Source of the DNA: Nostoc sp. NMS9
GTDB taxonomy: Bacteria; Cyanobacteriota; Cyanobacteriia; Cyanobacteriales; Nostocaceae
Length of the DNA: 64,000 nt
NCBI RefSeq assembly: GCF_017114995.1
Contig: NZ_JABXKL010000038.1
Span: forward strand, 1-64,000
Reading direction: 5' to 3'
Both the position numbers and the translations under genes were made by a program. Shown in pieces: positions 20,876 to 31,075 of this stretch. Below the pieces are notes generated by a model. That model saw only the letters and a list, made by a program, of their open reading frames with translations, made no database searches and was not told the origin of the DNA. Position 1 is the stretch's first letter; each line of letters opens with the position of its first letter.

Positions 20876-21094
20876 CACATAAGTCTCCATCAGTAACAAT
20901 TGATGTCACCAAAATACACTATACTTTGATCATTTAATATTTTGAAGTTCTATAAAATATGATAACTATTTCTTATGTAATGAGTATTGCCTAATACTTG
21001 CTTCTCTGTACTCATTTATTGGTGATATCTCCTGTATCCCTAGTGGATAGAGCTTTTGAGAAAACTTTTTGGTTTACTGTTAATTTGTCATTCT

Positions 21095-21255
21095 GTAGAC
21101 GCTTCTGCGGATTCCTGCAGGGTGCGGAACAAAGTGGAGCGTAGACGCGGAGCGGTGAGGGGGTCGCAGTCTTGGCGGTTCCCGTCGATTGCGACCCCCC
21201 GTTAGCGCAGCGTTAGCGACGCAGGAGCGTCACCCGAAGGGCTTCTCGTAGAGTA
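21095..21255. repeat. GC-rich dispersed repeat cluster with hairpin
   Basis: Contains GTAGACGC twice and a near-perfect hairpin: 21159-21171 (GGGGGTCGCAGTC) against 21187-21199 (GATTGCGACCCCC). It then runs into GTTAGCGCAGCGTTAGCGAC-type text and CTTCTCGTAGAGTAGA. These are characteristic intergenic repeats of Nostoc-like genomes. The rest of 20900-21344 shows nothing else. Confidence 0.65.
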
Positions 21256-21344
21256 GAATCTGAGGTTTCGGTCGCATACTGAGATATTTCACTTCGCTGC
21301 GCTGCGTTCAATATGACATAGAAAGACCTTTTTCAAACAACCTC

Positions 21345-21884
21345 TCAACACCATTTCGGAATCACACCAGCTTTCCAACAGTTTTGAGCTTTTACAATTA
21401 GACCATGATTTTTATCAGTCATAATATCCCAAAAAGCACTACTATCACCGCCTGTCCAAATATTACTTAATTCGTCGAGCAGCTTGACAAAGTTGTTATG
21501 AAGCTCTCCCAAAGCATCTGCTTGTGCTATTTGATTCTGCTGGTCATTGTTAGTCGTATAGACTATTGGCAAACCTTGTTGCTTAATATCTAAGAGTCGT
21601 TCGTAGTGGGAATACTCATTGAAACTATTAGCATCATCTGGCTCACCCTCTAGGCGGTAATTTTTGGGTACAGCGTATCTATCTTTGCTAATTGTTGTAC
21701 CCTCGCCCTGTAGGCTAATTGTCTTGACAGCGTTTTGTACATCGTCAAAATTATTGATTTGCTGTTTAAATTTCTCATCAACTTTGTTAACGTCTTTATT
21801 CCAGATGGTTTGCTGATTTGTGGGATTCCAGGAAAAATTATGTTGGCCTACATGGTAGATACCAGCGATCAGTGCGTCGTACAT
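21345..21884 (-). CDS. Ferritin-like (VioB-type) domain protein, probably N-terminally truncated
   Basis: 179 residues from ATG 21884. Features: EMYDALIAGIYHVGQ, an Asn/Asp-rich middle, YSHYERLLDIKQQGLPIVY, ALGELHNNFVKLLDEL, and the end AFWDIMTDKNHGLIVKAQN. These match the C-terminal half of the ferritin-like domain found in VioB-type iminophenyl-pyruvate dimer synthases and related hypothetical proteins, from memory. The same frame stays open 100 bases upstream of the ATG (including KHAAQEGWDIEHHRTPQYPY) with no start codon until a stop. The helices that should carry the first metal ligands are therefore missing. It is probably a non-functional remnant. Confidence 0.5.
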   Translation of the reverse strand: MYDALIAGIYHVGQHNFSWNPTNQQTIWNKDVNKVDEKFKQQINNFDDVQNAVKTISLQGEGTTISKDRYAVPKNYRLEGEPDDANSFNEYSHYERLLDIKQQGLPIVYTTNNDQQNQIAQADALGELHNNFVKLLDELSNIWTGGDSSAFWDIMTDKNHGLIVKAQNCWKAGVIPKWC

Positions 21885-22005
21885 CTCGCCAATAGTATCG
21901 TAGGGATACTGGGGAGTTCTATGATGCTCTATATCCCATCCCTCTTGTGCTGCGTGTTTAACTATGCTGCGTCGAATTGACCTGCTAAGATAGTTGAATT
22001 CATTT

Positions 22006-22299
22006 TTACCTGATTAAATGAATGATGCGATTATTGCTGGTATTGTTCGTATCACCATCACCTAGAAATTCATAAAAACTCTTGCAACCCTTTGGTAATT
22101 TATCGTATTTGGTTAAAACTTCATTACCTACCCAAAGATAAAAGCCATTTTCTGTCTCCTTTGAAAAATGCGATCGCAGTTGTCGTTATTCTGTGAGAAC
22201 ATCCACTGGTTTGAGCTTATCCGCCCCAACCGTGATTTGTCACAGGTTTGGGTACACCCGATCGACTTCATCCCATGCCTGAATTAGAGCTATCACCAT
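22006..22299 (-). pseudogene. Unrecognised gene interrupted by two in-frame stops
   Basis: One frame from ATG 22299 reads MVIALIQAWDEVDRVYPNL, stop (TGA), QITVGADKLKPVDVLTE, stop (TAA), then RQLRSHFSKETENGFYLW and continues through YDKLPKGCKSFYEFLGDGD to a final stop at 22006. The text keeps a protein-like character across both stops, which marks nonsense decay rather than chance. It ends 10 bases before an ATG for the ferritin-like region, so the two may once have been one operon. No family recognised. Confidence 0.5.
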
Positions 22300-22641
22300 G
22301 TGGCAGTATTTCGTTCTCCATTGTTTATACAAGGAAGCTGTTGGAATTTTATTACGACCCAATTCTTAACAGTTTTAGACCTATCTATATACGTCCCATG
22401 TTCTGTAGATGAAGTTTTAAGTATTGTCCACAAAAATTATCCCGATATTGACATTATTAATTTCGCTGAAAGTAGTGGTGGAACAGGCGGACAAGTAACT
22501 ATAGATATGGGCGGCGGTAGCTCATACACCGTTTATCAGGGTTTAGGTAATTCAATCAACAGTGACGGCTCATCTACATACTCTGAATATAGATACCCTG
22601 TTTATATCGCTACACCTTCCAATATTTCAGTTAATAGATGA
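22300..22641 (+). CDS. Hypothetical protein, doubtful
   Basis: 113 codons from a GTG. The central part (VPCSVDEVLSIVHKNYPDID, GTGGQVTIDMGGGSSYTV) reads like genuine protein, while the first 30 residues do not, so the true start may be elsewhere or lost. No domain recognised and no ribosome binding site. It is divergent from the nonsense-laden gene at 22006-22299. Confidence 0.3.
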   Translation: MAVFRSPLFIQGSCWNFITTQFLTVLDLSIYVPCSVDEVLSIVHKNYPDIDIINFAESSGGTGGQVTIDMGGGSSYTVYQGLGNSINSDGSSTYSEYRYPVYIATPSNISVNR

Positions 22642-22820
22642 TGCAGTATATCAGCTTGATGTAAGGGATTTTATTTTATCCCTGAGCGATGCTACATACA
22701 CTTGCTGCTTTTCAAGCTTGCTGCCTGTTTGGTATATCATCTGGGGATTCAATCTAGAATATCTTTCTTTATCTTTGCATTTTCTGGGATTCTATAGTAT
22801 GATCGTAACTTGTGGCACCT

Positions 22821-22905
22821 GGAGAGGTGGCCGAGCGGTTTAAGGCGCAGACCTGGAAAGTCTGTTTAGGGAAACTTAACGAGGGTTCGAATCCCTCCCT
22901 CTCCG
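22821..22905 (+). tRNA. tRNA-Ser (anticodon GGA)
   Basis: 85 bases with a seven-base-pair acceptor stem (GGAGAGG with CCTCTCC) and discriminator G. The D arm is GTGGCCGAGCGGTTTAAGGC, the anticodon stem CAGAC/GTCTG holds loop CTGGAAA, a long variable arm follows (TTTAGGGAAACTTAACG), and the T arm is GAGGGTTCGAATCCCTC. A long variable arm plus GGA means serine, UCC/UCU codons. The CCA end is not encoded. Confidence 0.97.
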
Positions 22906-23082
22906 TTCTCAAACCTAAGTCTAAATATATAGTTTGAATATAGCTAAATGTATTTAGGACTAGAAAAATTAAATATGATTTTCAAAAATCTTTGCAACAT
23001 AATGAATCATCTGTAGGGGTATACAGATGTACACCCCTAGTGGGTATTTAGTAAAAGGGTATAACACCAAGAATATTGAGTG

Positions 23083-25317
23083 TTAAGGCACCTCAATGGG
23101 AATCAAAGCATTTTCTGGCAAGTAGTTGGAAAAACGCCCTTCATCTGCAAGCACCAAAATTAGGCGCAGAGGATAATCTGGCGGAACTTGCAAGTCTGCC
23201 CACGGTACTGCTAACTCTAAACAATTATTTAAAGCTACTTGAGCGCGACTGAAACGGGGATGCCATTGATAATTGTCTCCAGCTTCCCGAAACTGAATCG
23301 ATTGCGTCAGCAAGTTAACTTCTAAAAGATGGTGGAAAAGGTAATTCAGTGGGGCTGCATCTGGTACATCTGCCAAGGGAACTGGACTATTCACCATTGT
23401 TTTTTCTGGATAGAACCACAGCAAATTCAATTCTGTTGGCAAATCCCGTCCTGGTGCAGCGCCACTTTTAAAGTCCAGCCGTAAATAGAAATTCAGGTGA
23501 TCAACCCCATACCAAAGTCGCTGGATAACGCTGCTATTGTGCATCGTCCCGCGCGCCCCGCCGATTTCTATGCGTCCAGCTTTGTCCCAATCTTGTTCGT
23601 CACCTTTACCATCGATGACGGGGTGAATAAATCCTTGTGGGGCATGGTTTGCCTGTGCTGCATGGATTTCCACTGGTTGCTTGAGATAGGGCGGTACAGG
23701 TTCATTTAATGCCTTGTAAATACCAAACAAATGTTCTCGAAACAACCGGTCAAAAATGGCATCCTGATTTGAGGAGTGTCCTGCACCAAACCACCAGAAC
23801 CAGTCGGAACCCTCTGCGGCATACAATGCTTCCCACGCTTCGGGGTTGTTTTCTTCCGTCGCTTCGGGATGATTTGCAAGCATAATTCTTGCTTCTGTCA
23901 AATAATCCCAAGCACGATTTTTGGCGGGATCGCCAATCCAAGTGGTGAAACTGCCATCTACCCAAGAACCGCTATGAAGTTGTCCTCCGGGGATGGTGGC
24001 TGTAGCTGGAAATTCTTCCAGAAATTCGGAGACAGTAACGAGTTTCAGGTGGGGTTCATCGCTCAAACTTTGATATAAAGCTTCTAAGAAGGGTTTGCCA
24101 TCTTGGGGATAAAATTCCCAGCAATTTTCCCCATCTAAGGCGATGGTAACTAGCCAAGGTTGTTCACTATGACTATCTCTTTGCATTTTAGCGATCGCTT
24201 GCAAATGTCCCACTAAATCTGCTGCTGCCTTTTTTGCAGGCATTGCACTATAAGTAAAGCCAATCAAATCTGATAATCTGTGGTCACGAAACACAATTGA
24301 CAAGTCACCCTCGGCAGTTTGCAGGCGATAGGGTCGATACAACAGTTCTGGTTGCTCCACATTCCCCGCCCCATCCCGATGAAAAAAGTGTTTCAGCGTC
24401 CACCCTAAGACGGCTTCATCTGAGCATATCCACTTAAAACCTTGGTTAATGATGTGCGGAAGTACCGCCGGACTTACTGACTGTTCCGAAGGCCACAAAC
24501 CACAAGGAACCTGTCCAAAGCGCTCTTTATAAAAGTTCCAAGCTTTCCGCAAGTGACGAGGAATATCTTCTGCCCACTGAAAGCGTTGCTTTGGTAGTGT
24601 CATATTGGGCACAGCTACCCGACCAGAATTAGTATCAGCTAGCAAGGGTAAAATTGGGTGGGTATAAGGCGTGGTGGTAACTTCTAGCTGCCCCGCCTCC
24701 TGCATTTTTCGATGTTGGGGGATAATCCGGCTGAGAATTTCTCGCTGTTTGGAATAAATGCGCTGGCGATCGCTTAAAGTAAAATTCCGACCCTTTTTTA
24801 ACCAAGCAGCAATTTCCGGGTCATCCCAAAACAACGGATCGATCCAAGCCAAATTATGCCAAGCTAGCAAATCGCCGTAGTCTGGCAATTCCCAATTTGC
24901 TAAACACCAAGCTTGCCCTTTTTCCTGCCTTTGCTGGTACAACTCGGCATAGCGGGGATGAGGATCGATCAGGGTATGGTGATTGGCATCAAAAAAGTGT
25001 TGGATAATAAATTCACGCTGTTGCTGGGTAAGTTGCTCATCCGGTGTTAAGCTGGCTGTGAGGTAAGGGTCAAAAGCAGTGCCAGCAATATAATCTTCGA
25101 GTTGCAATATCAACGAAGGTACTAAATTCACCGTTTGGTGTAACTTAGGATATCGCTCTAAGAGCAATACCAAATCCAAATAATCTTTAGTTCCATGCAA
25201 ACGTACCCAAGGTAGACGGTACTGCTGACTGGGAGATAGCGAAACGCCGCTGCCAGGAGATTTGTACAGCGGCTGATGTTGATGCCAGATAAAAGCAATG
25301 TAGAGAGGATGAGACAT
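23083..25317 (-). CDS. Glycoside hydrolase family 57 protein
   Basis: 744 residues. Conserved family-57 regions appear in order: AFIWHQHQPLY at the N terminus (motif 1), GLWPSEQSVSP around residue 275, WICSDEAVLGW, TIALDGENCWEFYP with the predicted catalytic nucleophile Glu397, and WFWWFGAGHSSNQDAIFD carrying the motif-5 region. The last 200 residues form an additional beta-rich domain found in cyanobacterial members. Family enzymes cut or rearrange alpha-1,4/1,6-glucans with retention, so a cytosolic role in glycogen metabolism is likely. The exact activity (amylase, pullulanase or branching) cannot be read from sequence alone. The nfu gene lies 78 bases upstream in the same direction, separated by a tandem-repeat hairpin. 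Confidence 0.9.
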   Translation of the reverse strand: MSHPLYIAFIWHQHQPLYKSPGSGVSLSPSQQYRLPWVRLHGTKDYLDLVLLLERYPKLHQTVNLVPSLILQLEDYIAGTAFDPYLTASLTPDEQLTQQQREFIIQHFFDANHHTLIDPHPRYAELYQQRQEKGQAWCLANWELPDYGDLLAWHNLAWIDPLFWDDPEIAAWLKKGRNFTLSDRQRIYSKQREILSRIIPQHRKMQEAGQLEVTTTPYTHPILPLLADTNSGRVAVPNMTLPKQRFQWAEDIPRHLRKAWNFYKERFGQVPCGLWPSEQSVSPAVLPHIINQGFKWICSDEAVLGWTLKHFFHRDGAGNVEQPELLYRPYRLQTAEGDLSIVFRDHRLSDLIGFTYSAMPAKKAAADLVGHLQAIAKMQRDSHSEQPWLVTIALDGENCWEFYPQDGKPFLEALYQSLSDEPHLKLVTVSEFLEEFPATATIPGGQLHSGSWVDGSFTTWIGDPAKNRAWDYLTEARIMLANHPEATEENNPEAWEALYAAEGSDWFWWFGAGHSSNQDAIFDRLFREHLFGIYKALNEPVPPYLKQPVEIHAAQANHAPQGFIHPVIDGKGDEQDWDKAGRIEIGGARGTMHNSSVIQRLWYGVDHLNFYLRLDFKSGAAPGRDLPTELNLLWFYPEKTMVNSPVPLADVPDAAPLNYLFHHLLEVNLLTQSIQFREAGDNYQWHPRFSRAQVALNNCLELAVPWADLQVPPDYPLRLILVLADEGRFSNYLPENALIPIEVP

Positions 25318-25325
25318 AGAAATAG

Positions 25326-25395
25326 TTAGGAGTTAAGAATGAGGAGTTAGGAGTTAATTGAAAACTCATAACTCCTAACTCCTAACTCCTAACTT
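25326..25395. repeat. Heptanucleotide repeat (AACTCCT) forming an inverted pair
   Basis: GTTAGGAGTTA-type units on the left and TAACTCCTAACTCCTAACTC-type units on the right can pair as a long hairpin. It lies between the nfu and GH57 genes and may end or attenuate transcription. Confidence 0.75.
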
Positions 25396-25626
25396 TTACA
25401 CCACTTGCTCAATTTCTGCAATTTCGGGAATCATTTCCTTAAGGCGGCGCTCAATACCCATTCTCAGGGTCATTGCAGAACTGGGACAAGAACCACAAGC
25501 ACCTTGCAGCCGCAGTTTGACAACAGGCCCATCGAGTTCTACGAGTTCCACGTTGCCGCCATCAGACATGAGATAAGGGCGCATTTCATCTAAGACTGTT
25601 TCAACGTTGTCAATTGTAAGTTCCAT
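25396..25626 (-). CDS. nfu: NifU-like C-terminal-domain iron-sulfur scaffold (Nfu)
   Basis: 76 residues, just the Nfu domain, as in the compact cyanobacterial and chloroplast scaffold proteins. Key features are [20 protein letters not shown] and the cluster-binding CGSC motif in [15 protein letters not shown], followed by a helix ending IAEIEQVV. It assembles a 4Fe-4S or 2Fe-2S cluster between two subunits and hands it to client proteins, in cyanobacteria including photosystem I. The length and the Cys-X-X-Cys are complete, so it should be functional. Confidence 0.93.
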   Translation of the reverse strand: MELTIDNVETVLDEMRPYLMSDGGNVELVELDGPVVKLRLQGACGSCPSSAMTLRMGIERRLKEMIPEIAEIEQVV

Positions 25627-26116
25627 AGTTTAGACCTGCTAAGTTAGGGATGGGCATGGGGAATGGGGCATGGGGCATTGAATAATAACGATCCCTGTAA
25701 CCAATGCACCCTTACTCATTAACCATTATCCAAAGTTTTATTTTCCAGCTTTGTTAAATCGATCCTAAATCTAATTGCCGCTAGATTGTCAGGTGTCAGT
25801 TTTTTATGACTTTTGACTAAACCACTGCTGGTTTTAGCAACTTGATATTAGATTAGCTGAACAATTTCTCGTGCAAGCCCTCCTACTCTACTTTAGCCTT
25901 TAAAGTACTGAAGAGAACGTAAGGAGGTGAGGACAAGGAAGGTTTTTTCCCAATACACCTCAAGAATGCTGAGTAATATTCCTTACTCAGCACTCGCAAC
26001 TGTTTTGTCCCATGCCCAATATGGTTATTAAATAATAATTACTGAAAAACTTTAAAGTTTAAAACTCAAAACCCAGTATTCCCAAGTATCCAAACTCAGC
26101 ACTCAACATTCAGCAC
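25627..26116. other. Intergenic region with hairpin and short tandem repeats
   Basis: No gene. GGGCATGGGGAATGGGGCAT-type repeats lie near 25650. A perfect hairpin at 25967-25992 (TGCTGAGTAA, 6-base loop, TTACTCAGCA) lies 125 bases beyond the stop of the histidine kinase on the minus strand and may be its terminator. ACTCAGCACTCAACATTCAG-type repeats lie near 26095. Confidence 0.55.
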
Positions 26117-27880
26117 TTAACATTCAGCACTACTCGTTGAGTCGCTATCATTAGATGAAACCATAACTGGTTGTTGATATAGTGGCACGGTGAATGTGAC
26201 TGTTGAGCCAAGTCCTTCGCCCAAACTATAAAAATGTACCTCACCGCCCATTGCCTCCACTAGCTTTTGGGATATTGCCAGTCCCAAACCTGTGCCGCCG
26301 TACTGGCGAGTGCGAGAACCATCCACCTGAGAGAATAATTGAAACAGTTTATCTTGTTTGTCTAAGGAAACACCAATACCAGTGTCTGCCACACGTACTC
26401 TCACCATGCCAGGAAATTGCTGATCTTGAAAGTTCGCCTTTTTGAGCACTAAATCGGCGCTGACGGTAACGCCACCCTCATGGGTAAATTTGATGGCATT
26501 ACCTACCAAATTGAGCATCACTTGTAGCAACCGTTGGTAGTTGCTTTGGACAATGATTTCATCGGAGGTAGCAGGCATTTGCATCCGAAAGCTGAGGTTT
26601 CTCATTTCTGCTTGGGGACGCATGAAACCTTCTACATGACTGAATAGCTCATCTAGCTTGACTGGAGCGTAAGCTAGCTCCATTTTACCAGCTTCGATTT
26701 TGGCAATGTCCAAAATATCGTTGATGATATTCAGCAGATGTATCGATAAGTGGTGAGCTTCTGCCAAAAACTGATTTTGTTCTTCTGGATCATCTGCCAT
26801 CCCTTCTAAAATCAGCTTCAAAAAGCCAATCATACCGTTGAGGGGGGTACGAATTTCATGGGATACATTAGCCAGAAACTCACTTTTGAGGCGGGAAGCT
26901 TCTTCGGCTTTTTGACGCGCTATTTCTAATTCTTCATATAAAGTAGCATGAGCGATCGCAGTTCCCAATTGATCTGCTGCTTCTTTTGCCAGTTCTAATT
27001 CCGATTCTGTTAATGTATAGCATTCATCCTGCCAATTCAAGGCAACCAATCCATTAGCTTGGTCTTGATAGCAAGTCGCAACTACCAAAGTTTTCTGCCG
27101 CCCAGACTCTTTGTATCCAGTCACTTCCATCATAACTGGTTCTAGGGTTGCCAAGGCTTGAGCAAAGGCAGGCTCAGAAGCTATATCTATATCTAAGCCA
27201 AGCATTGATTTGAGTTCTGGCTGACGATACTCAGCCTTCACCTGCACTTTTGAGCTTGAGGGCTGATAAGGACAAATAATGCAGCGTTCTAGCCGCAGTG
27301 CTTTCCCCAAACTATCAACTGTTTGCTGCCAAATAATATCTAAATCCAATGTCCGGCGAATATTTCTGGTAATCCGATTTACCAATTTTTGATGTTGCTG
27401 CGATCGTAAGGCCAACTCTATTTGTGTGGGCGTTTTTGATGCCACGCGTGCTTGTTTTTTGTTGAGTGTCGCTTGTACTAAGCGTCCCATCACTAAAACG
27501 GTAGTAGCAGTAGTTCCCAAACTTGGCATAATCGGACTAATCACTAAGTCCAACTCAAATAATTCCTTCTGATAGCTAAACCAACATTGAAACCTTTCTG
27601 GCACCAGACTTGTCAAAATTCGGTGCAATCGTTCCAAATAAGTAACCTTATCCACCGGGGCAAAGGTTTGAGTCTGGTTCAGATCGTCAACTATTTTTTC
27701 AGTATTTAACCCCAGGAGTTCGCTGTACTGCCAACAAAAGGTCAGATAGCGCCCTGCCCCATCTTGCGTATAAACTAACTCGGCTCCTAGAGTTGGTAAT
27801 GAGCCATCAGTCTTACTGGTAACAGATTCCAGATTTTGGGAAAATACATTCGACAATTGGGAATTGGCAGTAATAGTCAT
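26117..27880 (-). CDS. PAS/GAF sensor histidine kinase
   Basis: 587 residues, no membrane segment, so cytoplasmic. Residues about 30-130 form a PAS-like sensory region; about 175-325 a GAF domain (DIIWQQTVDSLGKALRLERC onward); a short coiled linker follows; then HisKA with NVSHEIRTPLNGMIGF, phosphoacceptor His341; and about 455-570 a HATPase_c with NLVGNAIKFT (N box), DTGIGV (G1) and GGTGLGLAI (G2). It should autophosphorylate and pass phosphate to a separate receiver. None is adjacent, so the partner is elsewhere. The GAF domain lacks an obvious bilin-binding Cys context, so a light-sensing role is not indicated. Confidence 0.9.
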   Translation of the reverse strand: MTITANSQLSNVFSQNLESVTSKTDGSLPTLGAELVYTQDGAGRYLTFCWQYSELLGLNTEKIVDDLNQTQTFAPVDKVTYLERLHRILTSLVPERFQCWFSYQKELFELDLVISPIMPSLGTTATTVLVMGRLVQATLNKKQARVASKTPTQIELALRSQQHQKLVNRITRNIRRTLDLDIIWQQTVDSLGKALRLERCIICPYQPSSSKVQVKAEYRQPELKSMLGLDIDIASEPAFAQALATLEPVMMEVTGYKESGRQKTLVVATCYQDQANGLVALNWQDECYTLTESELELAKEAADQLGTAIAHATLYEELEIARQKAEEASRLKSEFLANVSHEIRTPLNGMIGFLKLILEGMADDPEEQNQFLAEAHHLSIHLLNIINDILDIAKIEAGKMELAYAPVKLDELFSHVEGFMRPQAEMRNLSFRMQMPATSDEIIVQSNYQRLLQVMLNLVGNAIKFTHEGGVTVSADLVLKKANFQDQQFPGMVRVRVADTGIGVSLDKQDKLFQLFSQVDGSRTRQYGGTGLGLAISQKLVEAMGGEVHFYSLGEGLGSTVTFTVPLYQQPVMVSSNDSDSTSSAEC

Positions 27881-28053
27881 TAATTGAGTTGGATAGACAA
27901 AGGGTATCCGACCGTAATTTTACTAAAGCCGCTAAAATTTATACATAAATTTTTACAGCTTTTTTGTGTTTGATGGGGTATTTTTTGGTGTTCTGAAAAC
28001 CAGATTGGCAAACTTTACTTTTTTTAACTTGCATTGACAGTTAAATAATGGCG

Positions 28054-28356
28054 TCAATCGTTCCATTCACCGCGAGGAGGAACAGGGGTACGCACAGGCG
28101 TGCGCGTCAGTTCGTCATCTCTGAGGATTTCGCCTCGTAACCACTGGCGAATTGCCACCTCAATTACTTTACTTGGGTCATTGGTGAGATGCTGAATTTG
28201 CTCTAGTAACTCGGAGTCCAGGCGGACAGCAATTTCTACCTTATCGGCTTGTGTGTTTTCCGCTTCGGTAGTTTTCTCTTTCATATTCATAGGTTTATAT
28301 ACTCTGAATTCTTTGAATTGGTTTTGTCTAAAGCTTTGTAAAGTAGTTATATTCAT
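28054..28356 (-). CDS. Ribbon-helix-helix-like small protein
   Basis: 100 codons from ATG 28356, or 78 from the internal ATG at 28290 (MNMKEKTTEAEN), which looks more natural. VEIAVRLDSELLEQIQHL, then SKVIEVAIRQWLRGE, fits a CopG/Arc-type ribbon-helix-helix DNA-binding fold: a short beta strand and two helices. The tail is Pro, Arg and Thr rich (TRTPVRTPVPPRG). Such proteins act as dimeric repressors or antitoxins. No toxin gene is adjacent. Confidence 0.65.
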   Translation of the reverse strand: MNITTLQSFRQNQFKEFRVYKPMNMKEKTTEAENTQADKVEIAVRLDSELLEQIQHLTNDPSKVIEVAIRQWLRGEILRDDELTRTPVRTPVPPRGEWND

Positions 28357-28848
28357 TATTTGGGCTAATTCGCTGAAAAATTTTCAAGGGCACAGTTAAA
28401 TACTTCCCTGAAATAGCACCAAAGTAACAGCTTTAAGTTTTAAATCGCATTTTTCATATAACTGACTAGACAACTGGCTCTAGAAGTTTTGCTGATAAAT
28501 CAGCCCTCATGGGCAATTACTGGTCGCAATTGCCCACGATCCCTACACGATCCCTACATGTACTTATTTACATTTATTGTACGCTCCTAGCTGTTGAATA
28601 CTAGCAGCGACAAATAGACTTTCATAATATTCTTAAATGTCCACCTATTTAGATCGAAAGTTAAAGATGGGGTGAAGAGGGGCATTGGGCATTGGGCATG
28701 GGGCATGGGGCATGGGGAAATAATTGTTATAACTCCTAACTCCTAACTCAGCACTAAAAAGCAAGCAGCGTCTTGGCTAAGAAAGCATTAAAATACATTA
28801 AGTAAATTGCCCTTTTAACTTTGGTTGCTGCTAAGGCAAAGATAGTAT
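28357..28848. other. Intergenic region upstream of lepA
   Basis: Holds a small hairpin (GGGCAATT...AATTGCCC, about 28510-28534), a doubled CACGATCCCTA unit near 28540, and a run of GGGCATT/GGGCATG heptamers at about 28679-28718 followed by AACTCCT units. There is no gene. The lepA promoter presumably lies in the last 100 bases. Confidence 0.55.
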
Positions 28849-30660
28849 ATGACTGACGTTCCCGCAGTTCGCATTCGCAATTTTTGTATTATTGCTCACA
28901 TCGACCACGGGAAATCAACCCTCGCCGATCGCTTGCTACAAGCTACTGGCACTGTTGAAGACCGACAGATGAAGGAACAGTTTCTCGACAATATGGATTT
29001 GGAACGGGAGCGCGGCATTACGATTAAGCTGCAAGCTGCCCGAATGAACTACACAGCTAAGGATGGTCAGCAGTATGTGCTGAACTTGATCGACACTCCG
29101 GGACACGTGGATTTCTCTTATGAAGTCTCCCGCTCTCTTGTTGCTTGCGAAGGAGCGCTATTGGTAGTAGATGCTTCCCAAGGTGTGGAAGCGCAAACTT
29201 TGGCGAATGTATATTTAGCGTTAGAGAGTAACCTGGAAATTATTCCGGTTTTGAATAAAATCGATTTGCCGGGGGCTGAACCAGAACGGGTAATTAGCGA
29301 AATTGAAGAAATTATCGGTCTAGATTGCAGTGGGGCGATTCTGGCTTCTGCTAAAGAAGGAATTGGTATTGATGAGATTTTAGAAGCAGTTGTCGAGCGG
29401 ATACCGCCACCGCCGAATACGATAAATGAACGCTTACGAGCGTTAATTTTTGATAGCTATTACGACAGCTACCGAGGAGTAATTGTGTATTTCCGGGTGA
29501 TGGATGGCACCGTGAAAAAAGGCGATCGCATCCATCTAATGGCATCCGGTAAAGAATTTGAAATTGATGAGCTAGGTGTCCTTTCTCCGACTCAAAAGCA
29601 AGTTGAAGAATTGCACGCTGGGGAAGTAGGCTATTTGGGAGCGGCAATTAGAGCTGTAGCTGATGCACGGGTAGGAGACACAATTACCCTCAGTAAAGCG
29701 AAAGCGGAGTCACCCTTACCAGGTTACGCAGAAGCGAACCCAATGGTTTTTTGTGGGATGTTCCCCATTGATGCCGATCAATTTGAAGATTTGCGGGAAG
29801 CTTTGGAAAAGCTGGAACTCAACGACGCAGCGCTACATTACGAACCCGAAACTTCGAGCGCAATGGGGTTTGGCTTCCGTTGCGGGTTCTTGGGTTTGCT
29901 GCACATGGAAATTGTCCAAGAACGTCTAGAGCGAGAGTATAACCTAGATTTAATCATTACAGCCCCCTCGGTGGTTTATAAGGTGATTACCCTCAAAGGT
30001 GAGGAATTGTACATTGATAATCCTAGCCGTTTACCTTCTCCCAACGATCGCGAAAAAATTGAAGAACCCTACGTCCAAGTAGAGATGATTACCCCGGAAA
30101 CTTATGTTGGCAGCTTGATGGAGTTGTCACAAAATCGCCGTGGCATCTTTAAGGATATGAAATATCTCGCCCAAGGACGAACCACACTTACTTATGAGCT
30201 ACCCTTGGCGGAAGTTGTAACTGACTTTTTCGATCAGATGAAATCGCGATCGCGCGGTTACGCCAGTATGGAATATCACATCATTGGCTACCGTGAAAAT
30301 CCTTTGGTGAAGCTGGATATCATGATTAACGGCGATCCTGTGGATTCCTTGGCGATGATTGTGCATCGAGATAAAGCTTACAACGTCGGGCGGGCAATGG
30401 CAGAAAAACTCAAGGAACTAATTCCCCGCCATCAATTCAAAGTGCCAATTCAGGCATCTATTGGCAGTAAAGTTATTGCCAGCGAACATATCCCCGCTTT
30501 GCGGAAAGATGTGCTAGCCAAATGCTACGGTGGTGACATCAGTCGGAAGAAAAAACTTTTGCAGAAGCAAGCAAAAGGTAAAAAGCGGATGAAATCTGTA
30601 GGTACTGTAGATGTACCCCAAGAAGCCTTTATGGCAGTACTGCGCTTGGATCAAAGCTAA
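28849..30660 (+). CDS. lepA: Elongation factor 4 (LepA), ribosomal back-translocase GTPase
   Basis: 603 residues, the family length. N-terminal GTPase: [19 protein letters not shown] (G1), [10 protein letters not shown] (G2), [16 protein letters not shown] (G3), [15 protein letters not shown] (G4) and [12 protein letters not shown] (G5). EF-G-like domains II, III and V follow, and the LepA-specific C-terminal domain ends [20 protein letters not shown], the most conserved part of the family. It binds stalled or mis-translocated ribosomes and affects translation fidelity and initiation under stress. All motifs are intact. It appears to be a single-gene unit. Confidence 0.98.
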   Translation: MTDVPAVRIRNFCIIAHIDHGKSTLADRLLQATGTVEDRQMKEQFLDNMDLERERGITIKLQAARMNYTAKDGQQYVLNLIDTPGHVDFSYEVSRSLVACEGALLVVDASQGVEAQTLANVYLALESNLEIIPVLNKIDLPGAEPERVISEIEEIIGLDCSGAILASAKEGIGIDEILEAVVERIPPPPNTINERLRALIFDSYYDSYRGVIVYFRVMDGTVKKGDRIHLMASGKEFEIDELGVLSPTQKQVEELHAGEVGYLGAAIRAVADARVGDTITLSKAKAESPLPGYAEANPMVFCGMFPIDADQFEDLREALEKLELNDAALHYEPETSSAMGFGFRCGFLGLLHMEIVQERLEREYNLDLIITAPSVVYKVITLKGEELYIDNPSRLPSPNDREKIEEPYVQVEMITPETYVGSLMELSQNRRGIFKDMKYLAQGRTTLTYELPLAEVVTDFFDQMKSRSRGYASMEYHIIGYRENPLVKLDIMINGDPVDSLAMIVHRDKAYNVGRAMAEKLKELIPRHQFKVPIQASIGSKVIASEHIPALRKDVLAKCYGGDISRKKKLLQKQAKGKKRMKSVGTVDVPQEAFMAVLRLDQS

Positions 30661-31075
30661 TAGAATTCAGGAGTCAGAATTCAGAATGAATTGGAGTCCG
30701 AGTGGTGGATAGCGCAGCGATAGCAAGTCTACAAGCATTTGAGAAAGAGGCAAGAGAACAAGGAGAGAACTTGCAATAAGTCTTTCCCCTTCCCCCTACC
30801 TCTTCGTTGAATGCGATCCTTTTAGTCCCCCACCACAGTTTTCTTGTTCTGAATTCTGAATTCTGTATTCTGTATTCTTCTTCAACATCCGTTAATTTTA
30901 ATTACAAAGGCTATAAACAGCAGCCTTAAGTGCAAGAGTTTCAGTATGCTGCTGGCAGGTTTAGCTTCCAGAAAGCCACACTGACTTGCTGTTGGCTCAA
31001 CCATCCTTAAGTGTGTCTCTAATGCCGGATTTCTAACAGAAAAAATGATAATTTATTGTAGAAATTCAAAACATC
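30661..31075. other. Intergenic region with opposed short tandem repeats
   Basis: GAATTCAGGAGTCAGAATTC-type units follow the lepA stop. Complementary TTCTGAATTCTGAATTCTG and TGTATTCTGTATTCT units sit at about 30848-30878. The two arms could fold into a long hairpin and terminate lepA. No gene seen. Confidence 0.5.

Noticed and set aside
22562..22843. 93-codon frame running into tRNA-Ser
   Set aside because: It overlaps the tRNA gene and reads as random hydrophobic sequence.
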